A stretch of 64,000 bases of DNA from Mycobacterium sp. 852014-52450_SCH5900713 (GCF_001667075.1 NZ_LZIL01000033.1:1-64000); one strand, 5' to 3'; shown: positions 19,085 through 29,811, counted from the stretch's first letter. Made by a program: numbers and translations. Notes: generated by a model not told the origin, from the letters alone.

Positions 19085-20497
19085 CTAGCTCCGAATCTGG
19101 GGTTTCAGCGCCCGCAGGTTGCGCTCCCGCACCACTCCCCACCACAACCCGAGGCCGTACGCCAGGTCGTCGACACGCTTGAGCAACAGATAGGTCAACA
19201 GGCCGATCGGTTCGGCATCGTCGCCGATGGCGTCGCGGCGCCGCAGCCAGTCCACCACGCCGTCCATGATCGCCGCGACCAGCACGACGCGGCGGAAGTG
19301 TCGCGACAGCGTGGCGGCAAGCAGCGCCACCGGCCAATAGTGCCGACACAGGGCCGACGCCAGCTGCAGTGCCGCCGACCACAGGCCACGGGTCGCGATC
19401 ATTGCCACGTCGGCGATGGACGTCTCGGCGCCGCGCATCGCCCTGGCGATCCTGCGGCCGGTCAGGACGGCGACGACGATGGACGCCAGCTGGGACAGGC
19501 TGGTCCCGAACGCCATCAGGATCCAGGTCATCAGCGCCCAGCCGGAGATCACCACCGGGGCCGTCTTGTCCGGGTGGCGAACCGAGAGCGGGGCCGCCGA
19601 TCCACCATAGAACGCCTTGCGCGCGAGCCAATCCCGCAGTTCGGTGCGGTGGTCGTGGGCGACCAGCGCGATGGGTTCGTAGCGCAGCCGGGCGCCGGCC
19701 TCGATGAGCCGCCAACACAGGTCGACGTCTTCGCCGGATTGCAGGGTCTCGTCGAACCCGCCGACACTGCGCAGGGCGGAGCACCGACAGATGATCGCCG
19801 CGCTGGGCACGTAGGACACCTGGCTGTGGGGCAGCACCGGCGCTTCGCGCTCGCCGAGGTCGAGCGACGAGTGCAGCGCCTCGTAACGGGCCACCACATT
19901 CTCACTGTGCGACAAACCGACGATGCGCGGCGCGGACAGGGCCACGGTGGGATCGCAGAAATGCCCGAGCAGCGCCTCCAGCCAGCCGCGCCGCGGAGCG
20001 ACGTCGGAATCCAGAAACGCGACGTAGTCGGTCCTGCAGGCGGCCAACCCGGTGTTGCGGGCGGCGGCCGGGCCTCTGGAGCGGGAGTGCCGCAACACTT
20101 CGACGTCGCAGTGCGCGCCGACGAAGTCGTCGGGCTCGATCGGCGGGTTCGAACCGTCGTCCACCACGATGACCCGCAGGCCGCGCAGCGAGCTCACCAA
20201 GCGGCGCACCCCGGAAAGGTTGTCGCGCACCGGAATTACCACGGTGACGTCGTGGTGCGACGGGCCGCCCGCCGGCCGCGGATGCGCCACCGTGGCGTCG
20301 AGCAGGGTGCGGGCCAGCTGGGCGCTGACGTCGTCGCGAACCTTCAGCCGGCCGTCGCACAGCATGTCCTGGGCGGCCGGCGCCAGCTTCAGCAGCCGGG
20401 TCGGTGAACCACCGAGCAGCGCCGAGCCATCGCCGAGCACCCGCACCCGCCGGTCGACCTGGACGGCGAAGCCATCCGGCAGCCGGGCCGCCGTCAT
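19085..20497 (-). CDS. mftF: Mycofactocin glycosyltransferase MftF
   Basis: A 470-residue family 2 glycosyltransferase, the length of M. tuberculosis Rv0696. The GT-A domain starts at [10 protein letters not shown] (about 84), with the nucleotide motif VVDDGS and the metal motif DSD at 163-165; several C-terminal hydrophobic stretches suggest membrane association. It adds the oligo-glucose chain to premycofactocin. The ATG at 20497 overlaps the mftE stop as ATGA; a 100-codon upstream extension in this frame is antisense noise over mftE. Confidence 0.95.
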   Translation of the reverse strand: MTAARLPDGFAVQVDRRVRVLGDGSALLGGSPTRLLKLAPAAQDMLCDGRLKVRDDVSAQLARTLLDATVAHPRPAGGPSHHDVTVVIPVRDNLSGVRRLVSSLRGLRVIVVDDGSNPPIEPDDFVGAHCDVEVLRHSRSRGPAAARNTGLAACRTDYVAFLDSDVAPRRGWLEALLGHFCDPTVALSAPRIVGLSHSENVVARYEALHSSLDLGEREAPVLPHSQVSYVPSAAIICRCSALRSVGGFDETLQSGEDVDLCWRLIEAGARLRYEPIALVAHDHRTELRDWLARKAFYGGSAAPLSVRHPDKTAPVVISGWALMTWILMAFGTSLSQLASIVVAVLTGRRIARAMRGAETSIADVAMIATRGLWSAALQLASALCRHYWPVALLAATLSRHFRRVVLVAAIMDGVVDWLRRRDAIGDDAEPIGLLTYLLLKRVDDLAYGLGLWWGVVRERNLRALKPQIRS

Positions 20498-21237
20498 GTA
20501 AGCATCCCGTCGCGCCCGGGCGACCACCGGGCCACTCGCCGGACACAGCCGTCGACCATCTCGGCGAGGATGCGCTTGCCTTCGGCGGCGGTCGCGGTTG
20601 TCGGGTCCCCGAGCACGCCCACGGGGCTGACCGCCGCGACTCCCCCGCGCCGCATCGACGGGAGTAATTCCGGCAGCGGCGCCCGGTTGCCGGTGAGCCA
20701 TCGGTCGGTCAGCACGTCGCCGGGCGAGATGTGCAGCAACATCGATGTTTCGGTGTGCCCGGCGTGGGCATCGCCGCCGTCGGCCAGGCATGGGCACCAG
20801 CCGGCGTCGCGTCCCTCGGCCCGCAGCCGCGCCACCGCAGCGGTCAGCGCGGCGACGTTGCCGCCGTGGCCGTTGACGAAGACCAGGCGATTGGCCCAGC
20901 TAGCGGCCGACCGGCCGTACTCCACGAGCAGCATCGTCAGGGCTTCGGTGCCGATGGAGATCGTTCCGGCGAAACTCTGGTGCTCGCCGCTGGCGCCGTA
21001 GGCGATGGCCGGCGCCAGCAACCACTCGCGCTCGAGGCGCGCTTCGAGACCGGCCCGAACCCCACGGGCGACCGCGGTGGCGATCCGGGTGTCGGTGTCC
21101 AACGGCAGATGCGGGCCGTGCTGTTCGGTCGACCCCAGCGGGATCAATATCGACGGCGAGGTGCCCGATAGCTGGCTTGACGTCGCCATTGCCAATTCGC
21201 CGAGTACGGGCACTCGGTGATGGTAGGACGAATTCAC
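20494..21237 (-). CDS. mftE: Mycofactocin peptidase MftE (creatininase family)
   Basis: A 247-residue metal-dependent peptidase that cuts the modified MftA near its C-terminus to release the Val-Tyr-derived core. Metal ligands sit in [14 protein letters not shown] (37-50), NGHGGN and HAGHTETS. The GTG at 21237 gives the family N-terminus; an upstream ATG (21291) would add 18 residues from an AT-rich spacer and is rejected. A 163-base gap separates it from mftD, unusual in this otherwise tight operon. Confidence 0.95.
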   Translation of the reverse strand: MNSSYHHRVPVLGELAMATSSQLSGTSPSILIPLGSTEQHGPHLPLDTDTRIATAVARGVRAGLEARLEREWLLAPAIAYGASGEHQSFAGTISIGTEALTMLLVEYGRSAASWANRLVFVNGHGGNVAALTAAVARLRAEGRDAGWCPCLADGGDAHAGHTETSMLLHISPGDVLTDRWLTGNRAPLPELLPSMRRGGVAAVSPVGVLGDPTTATAAEGKRILAEMVDGCVRRVARWSPGRDGMLT

Positions 21238-21400
21238 CTGGCGTGCACCAATTGTTGTTCGGAGAAAACATTTTTTTTCTGACTGGTTCATCAGGGGTTC
21301 TAAATTTGTGCTCGTTCGTCACGGGTACCACGCGTGTACCACCGTTTCGGGGCCGCCGAGCATTCCGGATAAATCTGCCCGGGATTCGGTAATTAGCCGA
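21238..21400 (-). other. AT-richer spacer between mftD and mftE
   Basis: The operon opens here by 163 bases of lower GC, including a run of eight A on the coding strand. An inverted repeat, GGTAC-N7-GTACC (21324-21340), is the only structure seen. It could be an attenuator or an operator for an internal promoter, but no clear -10/-35 pair was found. Confidence 0.4.
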
Positions 21401-22591
21401 TCAGGCGTCCCCGCCGGACGGGACCCCGAGCGCCCGGGTGAAGCCGGCGGGCACCAAGATGTCCTCCGGGCCGAGGTCGTGGACGCTGGCGTGGCCCAGA
21501 CCCATCAGCGCCGAGTCGATGCCCCCGCGCAGGATGTCGAGCACGTTCTCCACGCCCGCCTGGCCGGCCGCGGCGAGGCCCCACAGGTAGGCGCGGCCGA
21601 TCATCACCGCGCGCGCCCCGAGCGCCACGGCCTTGACGACGTCGCTGCCGCGGCGGATGCCACCATCGAGCAGCACCTCGACCTCATCGCCCACCGCGGC
21701 GGCCACGGCGGGCAGCGCGCGGATGGAGGCCGGCGTGCCGTCGAGGTTGTTACCACCGTGGTTCGACACCGAAATCGCCGAAACCCCGGCATCCACAGCC
21801 CTTTTCGCGTCGTCAACACGCATCACGCCCTTGAGCATGAAGGGACCGCCCCACAGCTCGCGTAGCCACGCGATGTCCTCCCACGTCGGGGGCGGCGTAC
21901 CCATCCACTCGCCGTAGGCCGCGAAGAAGGGCGGGCCGGGTTCACCGGGGCGACCCTGGTTGGGCACCCGCAAATCCGGCGGGCGCAGTGTCTTGCCGTA
22001 TTTCCACAGCCAGCGTGGCTTGAACACCGCTTCCGGAGACTGCCGCAGGACGGTCCGCAGGTTCATCGCTTCGGGAATCTGGGGACTACCCCAGTCGCGC
22101 CCGTGGGAGAACGACCAGTCGGTGGTGACGATCAAACCGACCGCACCGGCCTGGCGCGCCCGTTCCACCCGCTCGGCGATCGCGTCGCGCCCGCCCAGCC
22201 AGTACACCTGGAAGAAGATTTTGGGATTGGCGGCGACGACCTCCTCGATCGGTTTGCTGGCGAAAGAGGACAGGCCCATCGCCGTTCCCCGCGCCGCCGC
22301 TGCCCGCGCGACCGCGACCTCACCGTCCGGGTCGACCGCCTGGACACCGGTTGGCGAAATCAGCACCGGCATCGAAATATCTTGTCCCATCACGGTAGTC
22401 GATAGGTCGCGCTTTTCCTGCGCGCCCACGACGTGCGGGGCGAATCCCAGTTCACCGAACGCCGCGACGTTATCGGAGACAGTGACTCCCTTTTCGCTTC
22501 CCGCAAGCAGCGCCGAGTAGACGGATTTCGGCAGTCGCCGCTTCGCGCGCTGCTGCGCGATGGCAACGGTTTCAAACCACTGGCCGGCCAT
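21401..22591 (-). CDS. mftD: Mycofactocin biosynthesis flavoprotein MftD
   Basis: A 396-residue FMN-dependent alpha-hydroxy-acid dehydrogenase homologue, formerly named lldD1. In the pathway it deaminates the MftE product AHDP to premycofactocin. FMN and active-site segments are visible: SPTGVQAVDPDGE, FQVYWLGGRD, VSNHGGNNLDGTPAS with the catalytic His, and LLDGGIRRGSDVVKA. The ATG at 22591 matches the family length; the longer frame is a shadow in mftC. It starts two bases after the mftC stop. Confidence 0.96.
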   Translation of the reverse strand: MAGQWFETVAIAQQRAKRRLPKSVYSALLAGSEKGVTVSDNVAAFGELGFAPHVVGAQEKRDLSTTVMGQDISMPVLISPTGVQAVDPDGEVAVARAAAARGTAMGLSSFASKPIEEVVAANPKIFFQVYWLGGRDAIAERVERARQAGAVGLIVTTDWSFSHGRDWGSPQIPEAMNLRTVLRQSPEAVFKPRWLWKYGKTLRPPDLRVPNQGRPGEPGPPFFAAYGEWMGTPPPTWEDIAWLRELWGGPFMLKGVMRVDDAKRAVDAGVSAISVSNHGGNNLDGTPASIRALPAVAAAVGDEVEVLLDGGIRRGSDVVKAVALGARAVMIGRAYLWGLAAAGQAGVENVLDILRGGIDSALMGLGHASVHDLGPEDILVPAGFTRALGVPSGGDA

Positions 22592-22593
22592 GG

Positions 22594-23790
22594 TCACACC
22601 GGGCTTTCGTTGCACAGCCGCGCGGGTGGCACGTCCGGTGGCCGCACGGACAGCGTCAAGGGCACCGGCTGGCGAACGCGCCGCCCGTGGGAATGGTCGG
22701 CCCGGGGGCGCGGCGTCTCGCGCCGGCGGGCCAGCGCCGACGCGCTGTGGCCCTGGACGCACTCGGGATCCGGCCCGTCCATCGGCAGGCCGGTGAAGAA
22801 CTTGGCCGCCATGCAGCCGCCCCGGCAGGCGTCGTAGTGGCCGCAGCTGCCACACGCGCCCGCGGACTGCGGTTCGCGGAGCTCACGGAACAGCGGTGCG
22901 TTCTTCCAGACCTGGTCGAATCCACCGTCCGACAGCACATTTCCGGCCAGGAAGCGGTCGTGGATGGCGAACGGGCAGGCGTACACGTCGCCCACCGGGT
23001 CGATCAGGCACACCACCCGGCCGGCACCGCACATGTTCAGCCCGGCCAGCGCGCCGGAGGACCCCAGCGGCGACAGGTGGAAGAAGGAGTCGCCGGTGAG
23101 GACCCGCTCCCCCTTGGCGACCAGCCAGTCGTAGAGCTGCACCTGCTGCTCGGCGGTGGGGTGCAGGTCCTCCCAGACGTCGGCGCCGCGGCCCGAGGGA
23201 CGCAGCCGGGTGATCCGCAGGGTGGCACCGTAACGGCTTGCCAGCGCGGCGAATTCGTCGAGTTGGTCGACGTTGTGCCGGGTGACCACGACGGAGATCT
23301 TCGCGTCGGCGAAGCCTGCACTGGCCAGGTTCTCCAGCGCGCGCACGGCCATGGCGAAGGACCCCGGGCCCCGGACCGCGTCGTTGACCTCCGCGGTGGC
23401 CCCGTCGAGCGAGATCTGGACATCGACGTAGTCGCTGGCGGCCAGCCGGGCGGCGACCTCTTCGGTGATGCGGACCCCGTTGGTGGAGAACTTCACCCCG
23501 ACGTGGTGCGCGGTGGCGTAATCGACCAGCTCCCAGAAGTCCGGGCGCACGGTCGGCTCACCGCCGCCGATGTTGACGTAGAACACCTGCATGCGTTCGA
23601 GCTCGTCGATGATGTCCATGCACTGTCGGGTGGACAGCTCCCGCGGATCACGTTTACCCGAGGACGACAGGCAGTGCACGCACGCCAGGTTGCAGGCGTA
23701 CGTCAGCTCCCAGGTCAGGCAGATTGGCGCATCCAGCCCGCTCTCGAACTGCTCGATGAGCCGCGGCACTCTGGCCAGTCCGGCGGTCAT
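22594..23790 (-). CDS. mftC: Mycofactocin radical SAM maturase MftC
   Basis: A 398-residue radical SAM/SPASM enzyme. The cluster motif is C33-x3-C37-x2-C40, and YVNIGGGEPTVRP follows as the SAM-binding GGE. SPASM cysteines appear in LNMCGAGRVVCLIDPVGDVYAC and near CGSCGHYDACRGGC for two auxiliary Fe-S clusters. MftC decarboxylates the C-terminal Tyr of MftA and links it to the neighbouring Val. CAGGAGG precedes the ATG, which overlaps the mftB stop as ATGA. Confidence 0.97.
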   Translation of the reverse strand: MTAGLARVPRLIEQFESGLDAPICLTWELTYACNLACVHCLSSSGKRDPRELSTRQCMDIIDELERMQVFYVNIGGGEPTVRPDFWELVDYATAHHVGVKFSTNGVRITEEVAARLAASDYVDVQISLDGATAEVNDAVRGPGSFAMAVRALENLASAGFADAKISVVVTRHNVDQLDEFAALASRYGATLRITRLRPSGRGADVWEDLHPTAEQQVQLYDWLVAKGERVLTGDSFFHLSPLGSSGALAGLNMCGAGRVVCLIDPVGDVYACPFAIHDRFLAGNVLSDGGFDQVWKNAPLFRELREPQSAGACGSCGHYDACRGGCMAAKFFTGLPMDGPDPECVQGHSASALARRRETPRPRADHSHGRRVRQPVPLTLSVRPPDVPPARLCNESPV

Positions 23791-24059
23791 GGAACCTCCT
23801 GAGGTACCAACATCTTCGAATCGGCCAACACGCCCAGCGCGTGTAGGTACGGCGCCTCACCCGAGTCGTCCACACCCGCCGCGCGGCAGGCGGAATGCAC
23901 ATCGGGATGGTCGGCCAGCGACCGCACCACCGTCAGGATGGTGCGGTTCTTGAGAAAAGACAGCTTGCGGGTGCCGAAGTGATAGAGCAGCGCCCCGAAC
24001 GGTTCGGGTCGAACCGCCACCTGGGGGTGCAACCGCCAGCCGCGGTCGGGGTCGAACAC
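23787..24059 (-). CDS. mftB: Mycofactocin precursor-binding chaperone MftB
   Basis: A 90-residue RiPP-recognition-element protein that delivers MftA to MftC. The diagnostic segment RPEPFGALLYHFGTRKLSFL is present. The GTG at 24059, 5 bases after the mftA stop, gives the family start; an upstream GTG would overlap mftA. Its end overlaps mftC. Confidence 0.93.
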   Translation of the reverse strand: MFDPDRGWRLHPQVAVRPEPFGALLYHFGTRKLSFLKNRTILTVVRSLADHPDVHSACRAAGVDDSGEAPYLHALGVLADSKMLVPQEVP

Positions 24060-24064
24060 GCGGG

Positions 24065-24154
24065 TCAGTACACCCCGCACATGCCGTCGATGGACACCTC
24101 TTCGACCAGGGTCTCGGCGACGAGCTGGGTCTCGGTCTCGGTTTCGTGGTCCAC
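24065..24154 (-). CDS. mftA: Mycofactocin precursor peptide MftA
   Basis: A 29-residue peptide ending SIDGMCGVY, the invariant mycofactocin precursor C-terminus. The last Val-Tyr pair becomes the cofactor core. The start is GTG at 24154 ([10 protein letters not shown]). An ATG 8 bases upstream is out of frame and should not be used. AAAGG about 12 bases ahead is a modest ribosome-binding site. Confidence 0.95.
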   Translation of the reverse strand: MDHETETETQLVAETLVEEVSIDGMCGVY

Positions 24155-24253
24155 GGGTCATTGCCTTTCGTCGGTTCTTGACAACGATGGGGATCGAGTC
24201 ACAAGCTTCGTCAGAATATGGCATCGAGTGCCGAAATGGAAGGGCGGGGTGTC
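24155..24253. promoter_or_regulatory. Divergent mftR/mftA control region
   Basis: Towards mftA, TATTCT (24218-24213, minus strand) is a good -10. Just upstream of it, GGCA-N5-TGCC (24220-24232) is an inverted repeat with core ATCGAGT that recurs as GGATCGAGTCAC at 24191-24202. Both are candidate MftR sites. Towards mftR, TTGACA lies at 24178-24183 without an obvious -10. Confidence 0.5.
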
Positions 24254-24850
24254 ATGGTGCCGCAGCCACGGGTGGGCCGTCGCCGCTCGACGACTCCGCA
24301 CCACATCACCGACGTGGCCATCGAACTGTTCAGCGCCCGCGGTTTCGCCGACGTCAGCGTCGACGACGTCGCGCAGGCCGCCGGCATCTCGCGGCGGACG
24401 CTGTTCCGCTACTACGCGTCCAAGAACGCCATCCCCTGGGGCGACTTCGACACCCACCTCGCGCACCTGCGCGACCTGCTCGACAACGTCGATCCGCGGG
24501 TGCCACTGGGCCAGGCTCTGCGCGATGCGCTGTTGGCGTTCAACACCTTTGACGAGTCCGAGACCGCGCGGCACCGCCAGCGGATGCGGGTGATCCTGCA
24601 GACGGCCGAACTGCAGGCCTATTCGATGACGATGTACGCGGGCTGGCGCGAGGTGATCGCCGGCTTCGTGGCCCGCCGGTCGGACAGCAAGACGACCGAC
24701 CTGCTGCCCCAGACCGCCGCCTGGACCATGCTCGCGGTGGCGCTGTCGGCCTACGAGCATTGGTTGGGTGACGAGTCCGTCCCGCTGCCGACCGCGCTGG
24801 GCAACGCGTTTGACGTCGTCGGCGCCGGACTTGACAGGCTGGATCGGTGA
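24254..24850 (+). CDS. mftR: TetR-family mycofactocin repressor MftR
   Basis: A 198-residue TetR protein, the length of M. tuberculosis Rv0691c. The helix-turn-helix is [23 protein letters not shown] (split across residues about 38-60); the C-terminal domain binds long-chain acyl-CoA in the characterised family member, relieving repression of mft. Its ATG has GGAAGGGCGGGG just upstream; ATGs at 24218 and 24236 would extend it. It diverges from mftA and its stop overlaps the next gene as GTGA. Confidence 0.9.
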   Translation: MVPQPRVGRRRSTTPHHITDVAIELFSARGFADVSVDDVAQAAGISRRTLFRYYASKNAIPWGDFDTHLAHLRDLLDNVDPRVPLGQALRDALLAFNTFDESETARHRQRMRVILQTAELQAYSMTMYAGWREVIAGFVARRSDSKTTDLLPQTAAWTMLAVALSAYEHWLGDESVPLPTALGNAFDVVGAGLDRLDR

Positions 24851-25890
24851 CCGGTGACCACCTGCTGCACACCCTGCGCGCGCAGGGACGGTTTTGCGCC
24901 GGCTCGGGCTCACCGATGTATGGGGAGCTTTTCGAGCTGGTGGCCATCGACGTCGCGGCCGGCGGCGTCTTCGCCGCCATCTTGTCCGGGCACGAGGACG
25001 ACCCGTCGCGCCTTGCGGTGCCGCTGCGTCTGCTCGGCGGGCTGCACCGATTGGTGCTCGACGGCCGGGCAGCGCAATTGCGCCGGTGGTATCCCAGCAC
25101 CGGGGGCAGCTGGGACGCCGAGTCGGCGTGGCCGGAGATCAAGGACGTCGCGGCCGGCCACTCCGAGGCGCTGCGGGCGGCGTTGCGGCAACCGCCCCAG
25201 ACCAACGAGGTCGGGCGGTCCGCCGCGCTCATCGGTGGCCTGTTGCGCGTCAACCGTGAATTCGACCTGCCGATAAGGCTTTTCGAGATCGGATCGAGCG
25301 CGGGGCTGAACCTGCGCGGAGACCATTACGGTTACCGATTCGCCGGCGGCCAGTGGGGGCCGGATGATTCGCCGGTGACCATCGAGGATGCGTGGCGCGG
25401 CGCGCTGCCGCACGGCCGGGTACGGATCATCGAGCGGCACGGCTATGACATCGCACCCATCGACGTCACCGGGGCCGCCGGGGAGCTCACCGTGTTGAGC
25501 TACGTGTGGCCCGACCAGAGCGCCCGACTAGAGCGGTTGCGCGGCGCCATCGAGGTCGCCCGGCGTGTGCCGGCCGGGCTGGAGCGCCAGACGGCGGCCG
25601 ACGCGGTCGCCGGCCTCACCCTGGCCGCGGGCGCGCTGACGGTGCTGTGGCATTCAATCACCTGGCAATACCTGTCCGACGGGGAGCGGGACACGGTCCG
25701 CGCCCGCGTTCACGCGCTGGGCGAGCAGGCGGATGAGCGATCGCCGTTCGTCCACCTCACCCTGGAGCCGGCGCGTGACCGGCCCGACTCACCAATCCGG
25801 TTCCTGGTGCGGGCGCGCCGCTGGCCGGGCGGCGACCTGGAGATTCTCGGCGAATGCCATCCGCATGGACCGCCGGTGCGCTGGCTGTGA
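24847..25890 (+). CDS. DUF2332 family protein
   Basis: A 347-residue protein of unknown function, matching M. tuberculosis Rv0690c (about 349 residues). Conserved blocks include [38 protein letters not shown] and [15 protein letters not shown]. The GSSAGLNL turn recalls a nucleotide- or SAM-type loop, but I do not claim an activity. The GTG start overlaps the mftR stop, so the two are made from one mRNA. This suggests a link to mycofactocin control or metabolism. Confidence 0.88.
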   Translation: MTGDHLLHTLRAQGRFCAGSGSPMYGELFELVAIDVAAGGVFAAILSGHEDDPSRLAVPLRLLGGLHRLVLDGRAAQLRRWYPSTGGSWDAESAWPEIKDVAAGHSEALRAALRQPPQTNEVGRSAALIGGLLRVNREFDLPIRLFEIGSSAGLNLRGDHYGYRFAGGQWGPDDSPVTIEDAWRGALPHGRVRIIERHGYDIAPIDVTGAAGELTVLSYVWPDQSARLERLRGAIEVARRVPAGLERQTAADAVAGLTLAAGALTVLWHSITWQYLSDGERDTVRARVHALGEQADERSPFVHLTLEPARDRPDSPIRFLVRARRWPGGDLEILGECHPHGPPVRWL

Positions 25891-25935
25891 GCGGTGGACA
25901 CGAAAACTGCTGGGGCGCAGCGGCTTCCGCCAGAG

Positions 25936-27111
25936 TCAGCCCAGCACGTCCGCGATGGGCGCGCCGGCGGAGATCTTGGCGCGCACCTTCATGACTTTGC
26001 CCGGCATCCCGCCGCCCACCACCCCGACCAGCACCCCGTCGCGCTCGTAATAGGCCAGGAACTTGCGGCCGTCGTCTTCGACGAGGTGGACGGTGTCGGT
26101 GGCTTCGGGCTCTCCGAGGCACTGGATCTTGACGTCGTACTGGTCGCTCCAGAAGTAGGGGACGACCACGGCCGACGAGACGTCCTGCCCCAGCATCGCG
26201 GGCACCACCACGCGGGTCTGGTCGGCGACGTTGCTCCAATGTTCTACGCGCGCTTGATGTCCGGTCGCGTCGCGCCAGGACGCGACGTCACCGAGCGCCC
26301 ACACGTTCGGCGCGCTGGTTCGTCCGGCCTCGTCGCAGAGCACGCCGTTGTCGACCTCGACGCCGCTGCCCTCGAGCCACCCCGTGGCGGGGCGGGATCC
26401 GATGCCGACGACCACCAGGTCCGCGGCGAGCTCGGTGCCGTCGCTCAGCACCACGGTGTCCACCCGCTCGTCGCCGCGCACTTCGGCCACCCCGACACCG
26501 AGGCGCACGTCGACCCCCTCCGCGCGGTGCAGGCGCGCGACCAGCTCGCCGATTCGCTCGCCGAGCACCGACGCCAGGGGCGTCGGCTGCGGCTCAACCA
26601 ACACGACGTCCACCCCGAGGCTCCGTAGGCTGGCCGCCACCTCACAGCCGATGAAGCCGGCGCCGACGACGACAGCACGCTGGCACGCGGAGGCGTGCTC
26701 ACGCAGCGCCATGCTCTCGTCGAACGTGCGCAGCACCCGGATGCCCGCCAGATCGGGCAGCGTCGGAATGCGCCGCGGCACCAAGCCGGTCGCGATGACG
26801 AGTTCGTCGTAGCCGATCACGGACCCGTCGGCCAGCGTCACCGTCTGGGCCACGGTGTCCAGGCCGGTGGCCGCCACACCCAGCCGCAGGGTGATGTCGT
26901 TCTCGTCGTACCACTCGCGCGGTTTGAGGGCCACGTCGTCGACCTCTTTGCGCAGCACCTCTTTTGACAGCGGCGGGCGATCGTAGGGCACGTGCGCCTC
27001 GTCGCTGATGATCGTGACGCGGCCGGCGTACTCGGATCGCCGCAGCTGCTCGGCGGTCCGGGCGGCGGCCAGACCCCCACCGACGATCACGATTCCTTTG
27101 CTAGCGGTCAC
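25936..27111 (-). CDS. FAD-dependent ferredoxin-reductase-like protein
   Basis: A 391-residue pyridine-nucleotide-disulfide-type flavoprotein similar to rhodocoxin/putidaredoxin reductases (Rv0688 position). FAD binding is shown by VIVGGGLAAARTAE (8-21), NAD binding by VVVGAGFIGCEVA (about 147), and the second FAD motif by NVWALGDVAS. PYDRPPLSKEVL is the subfamily signature. It probably passes electrons from NADH to a ferredoxin. It lies 25 bases after the mycofactocin-type SDR gene and likely shares its transcript. Confidence 0.9.
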   Translation of the reverse strand: MTASKGIVIVGGGLAAARTAEQLRRSEYAGRVTIISDEAHVPYDRPPLSKEVLRKEVDDVALKPREWYDENDITLRLGVAATGLDTVAQTVTLADGSVIGYDELVIATGLVPRRIPTLPDLAGIRVLRTFDESMALREHASACQRAVVVGAGFIGCEVAASLRSLGVDVVLVEPQPTPLASVLGERIGELVARLHRAEGVDVRLGVGVAEVRGDERVDTVVLSDGTELAADLVVVGIGSRPATGWLEGSGVEVDNGVLCDEAGRTSAPNVWALGDVASWRDATGHQARVEHWSNVADQTRVVVPAMLGQDVSSAVVVPYFWSDQYDVKIQCLGEPEATDTVHLVEDDGRKFLAYYERDGVLVGVVGGGMPGKVMKVRAKISAGAPIADVLG

Positions 27112-27136
27112 GTGGAGTTCATACCACGATCGCCGG

Positions 27137-27973
<837 letters not shown>

Positions 27974-28013
27974 CTAGCAGCGAAACTGAAACCTGTTCTA
28001 ACTCGCCCGCCGA

Positions 28014-28853
28014 TCAGATTTCGGAGATGATCTGGGCCCGCCGGCTGTTGTACTCCTGGTCGGTCAGCGCGCCGCTGGCGCGCAACGTCTCGAGCTCCTG
28101 AAGCCGCTGAGCGATCGATGGCTGCGGGGGCGTCACCACCGGGGCCGGGCCGGCGGCAGCGGCCGGCTGGGCGGCCTGCGTGGCCGGCGCCTGTTGTTCG
28201 GCCGCGCGGCGCACCACCGCCTGGACCTGCTGGCGCAGCGCCGGGTTCGACCGGATGTCGACCATCCGGTTGAGCGGAACGTTGTTGGCCTTGAGGATCT
28301 GCAGGATCTCCATCAACGGGCCGGCCTGCCCGCTCAGGTCGTAGGTCCTGTTGTCCTCGGCCACGGTGAACTGCGCCGGCACCAGACCGTTGACCAACGC
28401 GCTTCGCTCCCAGTCGATTCGGTACTCGTTGGTGGTGGGGTTGACCAGCACCACCACCTTGCGGGCGCTCAGGTTGCCGAGCCGGGTCACGCTCGCGATC
28501 ACCCGGTCTTCGCTGTCGAACGGCAGAAAACCCGGCCCGGAGATGTGCAAGTTCACCTTCACCACCTGCTGATTGTTGATCCACGTCCCCGTCTCGGTGA
28601 CGCCGGTGATTTGAGCGAGCGCCAGCACCCCGTGCTGTTCGAGCTCCGCCGTCTTGGCCGAGGACTTCGCGCCGTAGTTGGCCAGCGCCAGCGCGATCAG
28701 CACGTCGGCCACCGTGATGAGCAGGCCGACGTAGAACATCCACTGCAGCAGGCTGCCCAGGCCGAGGGTGAAGTAGACGATCAGGAAAATCGGCCCGACC
28801 AGGCCGCCGCACAGCAAAACCACCAACTGTGCTTTCAGATAGCGCGCCAACAC
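28014..28853 (-). CDS. Two-helix membrane protein with SHOCT domain
   Basis: A 279-residue protein, probably the Rv0686 counterpart. Two membrane helices (about 8-31 and 36-58) are followed by a cytoplasmic beta-rich region, an Ala/Gln/Pro linker (about 218-245) and a C-terminal SHOCT motif, LETLRASGALTDQEYNSRRAQI. SHOCT segments often mediate oligomerisation. The GTG start has AAGGAG 6 bases upstream. Function unknown. Confidence 0.82.
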   Translation of the reverse strand: MLARYLKAQLVVLLCGGLVGPIFLIVYFTLGLGSLLQWMFYVGLLITVADVLIALALANYGAKSSAKTAELEQHGVLALAQITGVTETGTWINNQQVVKVNLHISGPGFLPFDSEDRVIASVTRLGNLSARKVVVLVNPTTNEYRIDWERSALVNGLVPAQFTVAEDNRTYDLSGQAGPLMEILQILKANNVPLNRMVDIRSNPALRQQVQAVVRRAAEQQAPATQAAQPAAAAGPAPVVTPPQPSIAQRLQELETLRASGALTDQEYNSRRAQIISEI

Positions 28854-28942
28854 GAGTGTCTCCTTACCCTTGCTGGGATTTTCGTGTCAGGTTAGCCCTC
28901 GCGGTGTCACCGCGCGCGCCATAAACGCAAACCGGTCCGGCC

Positions 28943-29695
28943 TCAGTCCACCTTGGGAATCAGTGCCGGGGCGGGGCGCGTCGAAGACTCCGCCGACGTC
29001 GTCGCGGTGGGCGAATGGGCCGACACCATCTTCACCGGCGTGCCGGTCGATACCGGCATCGCCGGGGCCGCGGCGGCCGGCGGTGTCTGCACCTGCGCCG
29101 GCGTCGACGCGAGCGGATTGACCGGCGCCGGGGCCGGCGCCGCGGGCTGCGTGGTGGCCGGGGTATAGGCGGGGGCCACCATCCGCACCGGCGTCGCCGA
29201 AGTGGTGGCCGGGGCCACTGCGGCCGGCCCCGTGGTGGCCGCGGCTACGGTCGGGCTGGCGGGTGCCTGCGCCCCGGCGATCGCCGAGGCCGGCGCGACC
29301 GCCGACATCAGGGGACCCGCCGGTACACCCGGCGCCGAACCGCCCGCGGCCGTCGCCGCAGGCAGCTGTGCCGCCATCGACGCGGGGGCCGCCGCGGACT
29401 GCAGGGGCGTTGTGTTGGCGGCCTCGGTGGCGAGATACTGCGCAGCGCCGCCGTTCATCAGCTGCACGAACTGGTTGTGGAACGCCGCGGCTTGAGCGCT
29501 GAGCGCCTGGTAGACCTGAGAATGCGCGTCGAACAGCGCCGCGATGCCAGCCGACACCTCGTCGGCACCCGGGGCCAGCACGCTCGAGGTCGGCCCCACC
29601 GCCATCGAGTTCGCCGACGTGATCGTCCAGCCGATCCTGGCTAAATCCGACGCCGCGGCGGCGACGTACTCGGGCGTCGCGAATACGAAGGACAT
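28943..29695 (-). CDS. PE family protein with Pro/Ala-rich tail
   Basis: A 250-residue protein with a canonical PE domain (1-95) starting [18 protein letters not shown]. The ESX secretion motif YxxxE is at Y87-E91 (YLATE). The remaining 150 residues are low-complexity Ala/Pro/Thr/Val without the Gly-Gly-Ala repeats of PE_PGRS proteins. No PPE partner is adjacent. GGGAGG precedes the ATG. An ESX-secreted surface protein is expected from the family. The gene interrupts the tuf-Rv0686 junction known from M. tuberculosis. Confidence 0.9.
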   Translation of the reverse strand: MSFVFATPEYVAAAASDLARIGWTITSANSMAVGPTSSVLAPGADEVSAGIAALFDAHSQVYQALSAQAAAFHNQFVQLMNGGAAQYLATEAANTTPLQSAAAPASMAAQLPAATAAGGSAPGVPAGPLMSAVAPASAIAGAQAPASPTVAAATTGPAAVAPATTSATPVRMVAPAYTPATTQPAAPAPAPVNPLASTPAQVQTPPAAAAPAMPVSTGTPVKMVSAHSPTATTSAESSTRPAPALIPKVD

Positions 29696-29781
29696 CCGAA
29701 CCTCCCGGCCATCTTCCCCCGACACCCTTGTCCCGGAATCGTAGCGGAATCGTCAAGATCCGGCCCGGTAAAACGCGTAAA

Positions 29782-29811
29782 GCCCGGACCGCCGAAATTG
29801 GCAATCCGGGC
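29782..29811 (-). terminator. Terminator after tuf
   Basis: Hairpin with arms GCCCGGA and TCCGGGC around a 16-base loop, followed on the minus strand by TTTACG, 17 bases after the tuf stop. Confidence 0.55.

Noticed and set aside
24065..24224. Alternative minus-strand frame across the mftA region
   Set aside because: A 145-codon frame joins mftB to upstream DNA, but the conserved MftA peptide occupies another frame there, so mftB must start later.
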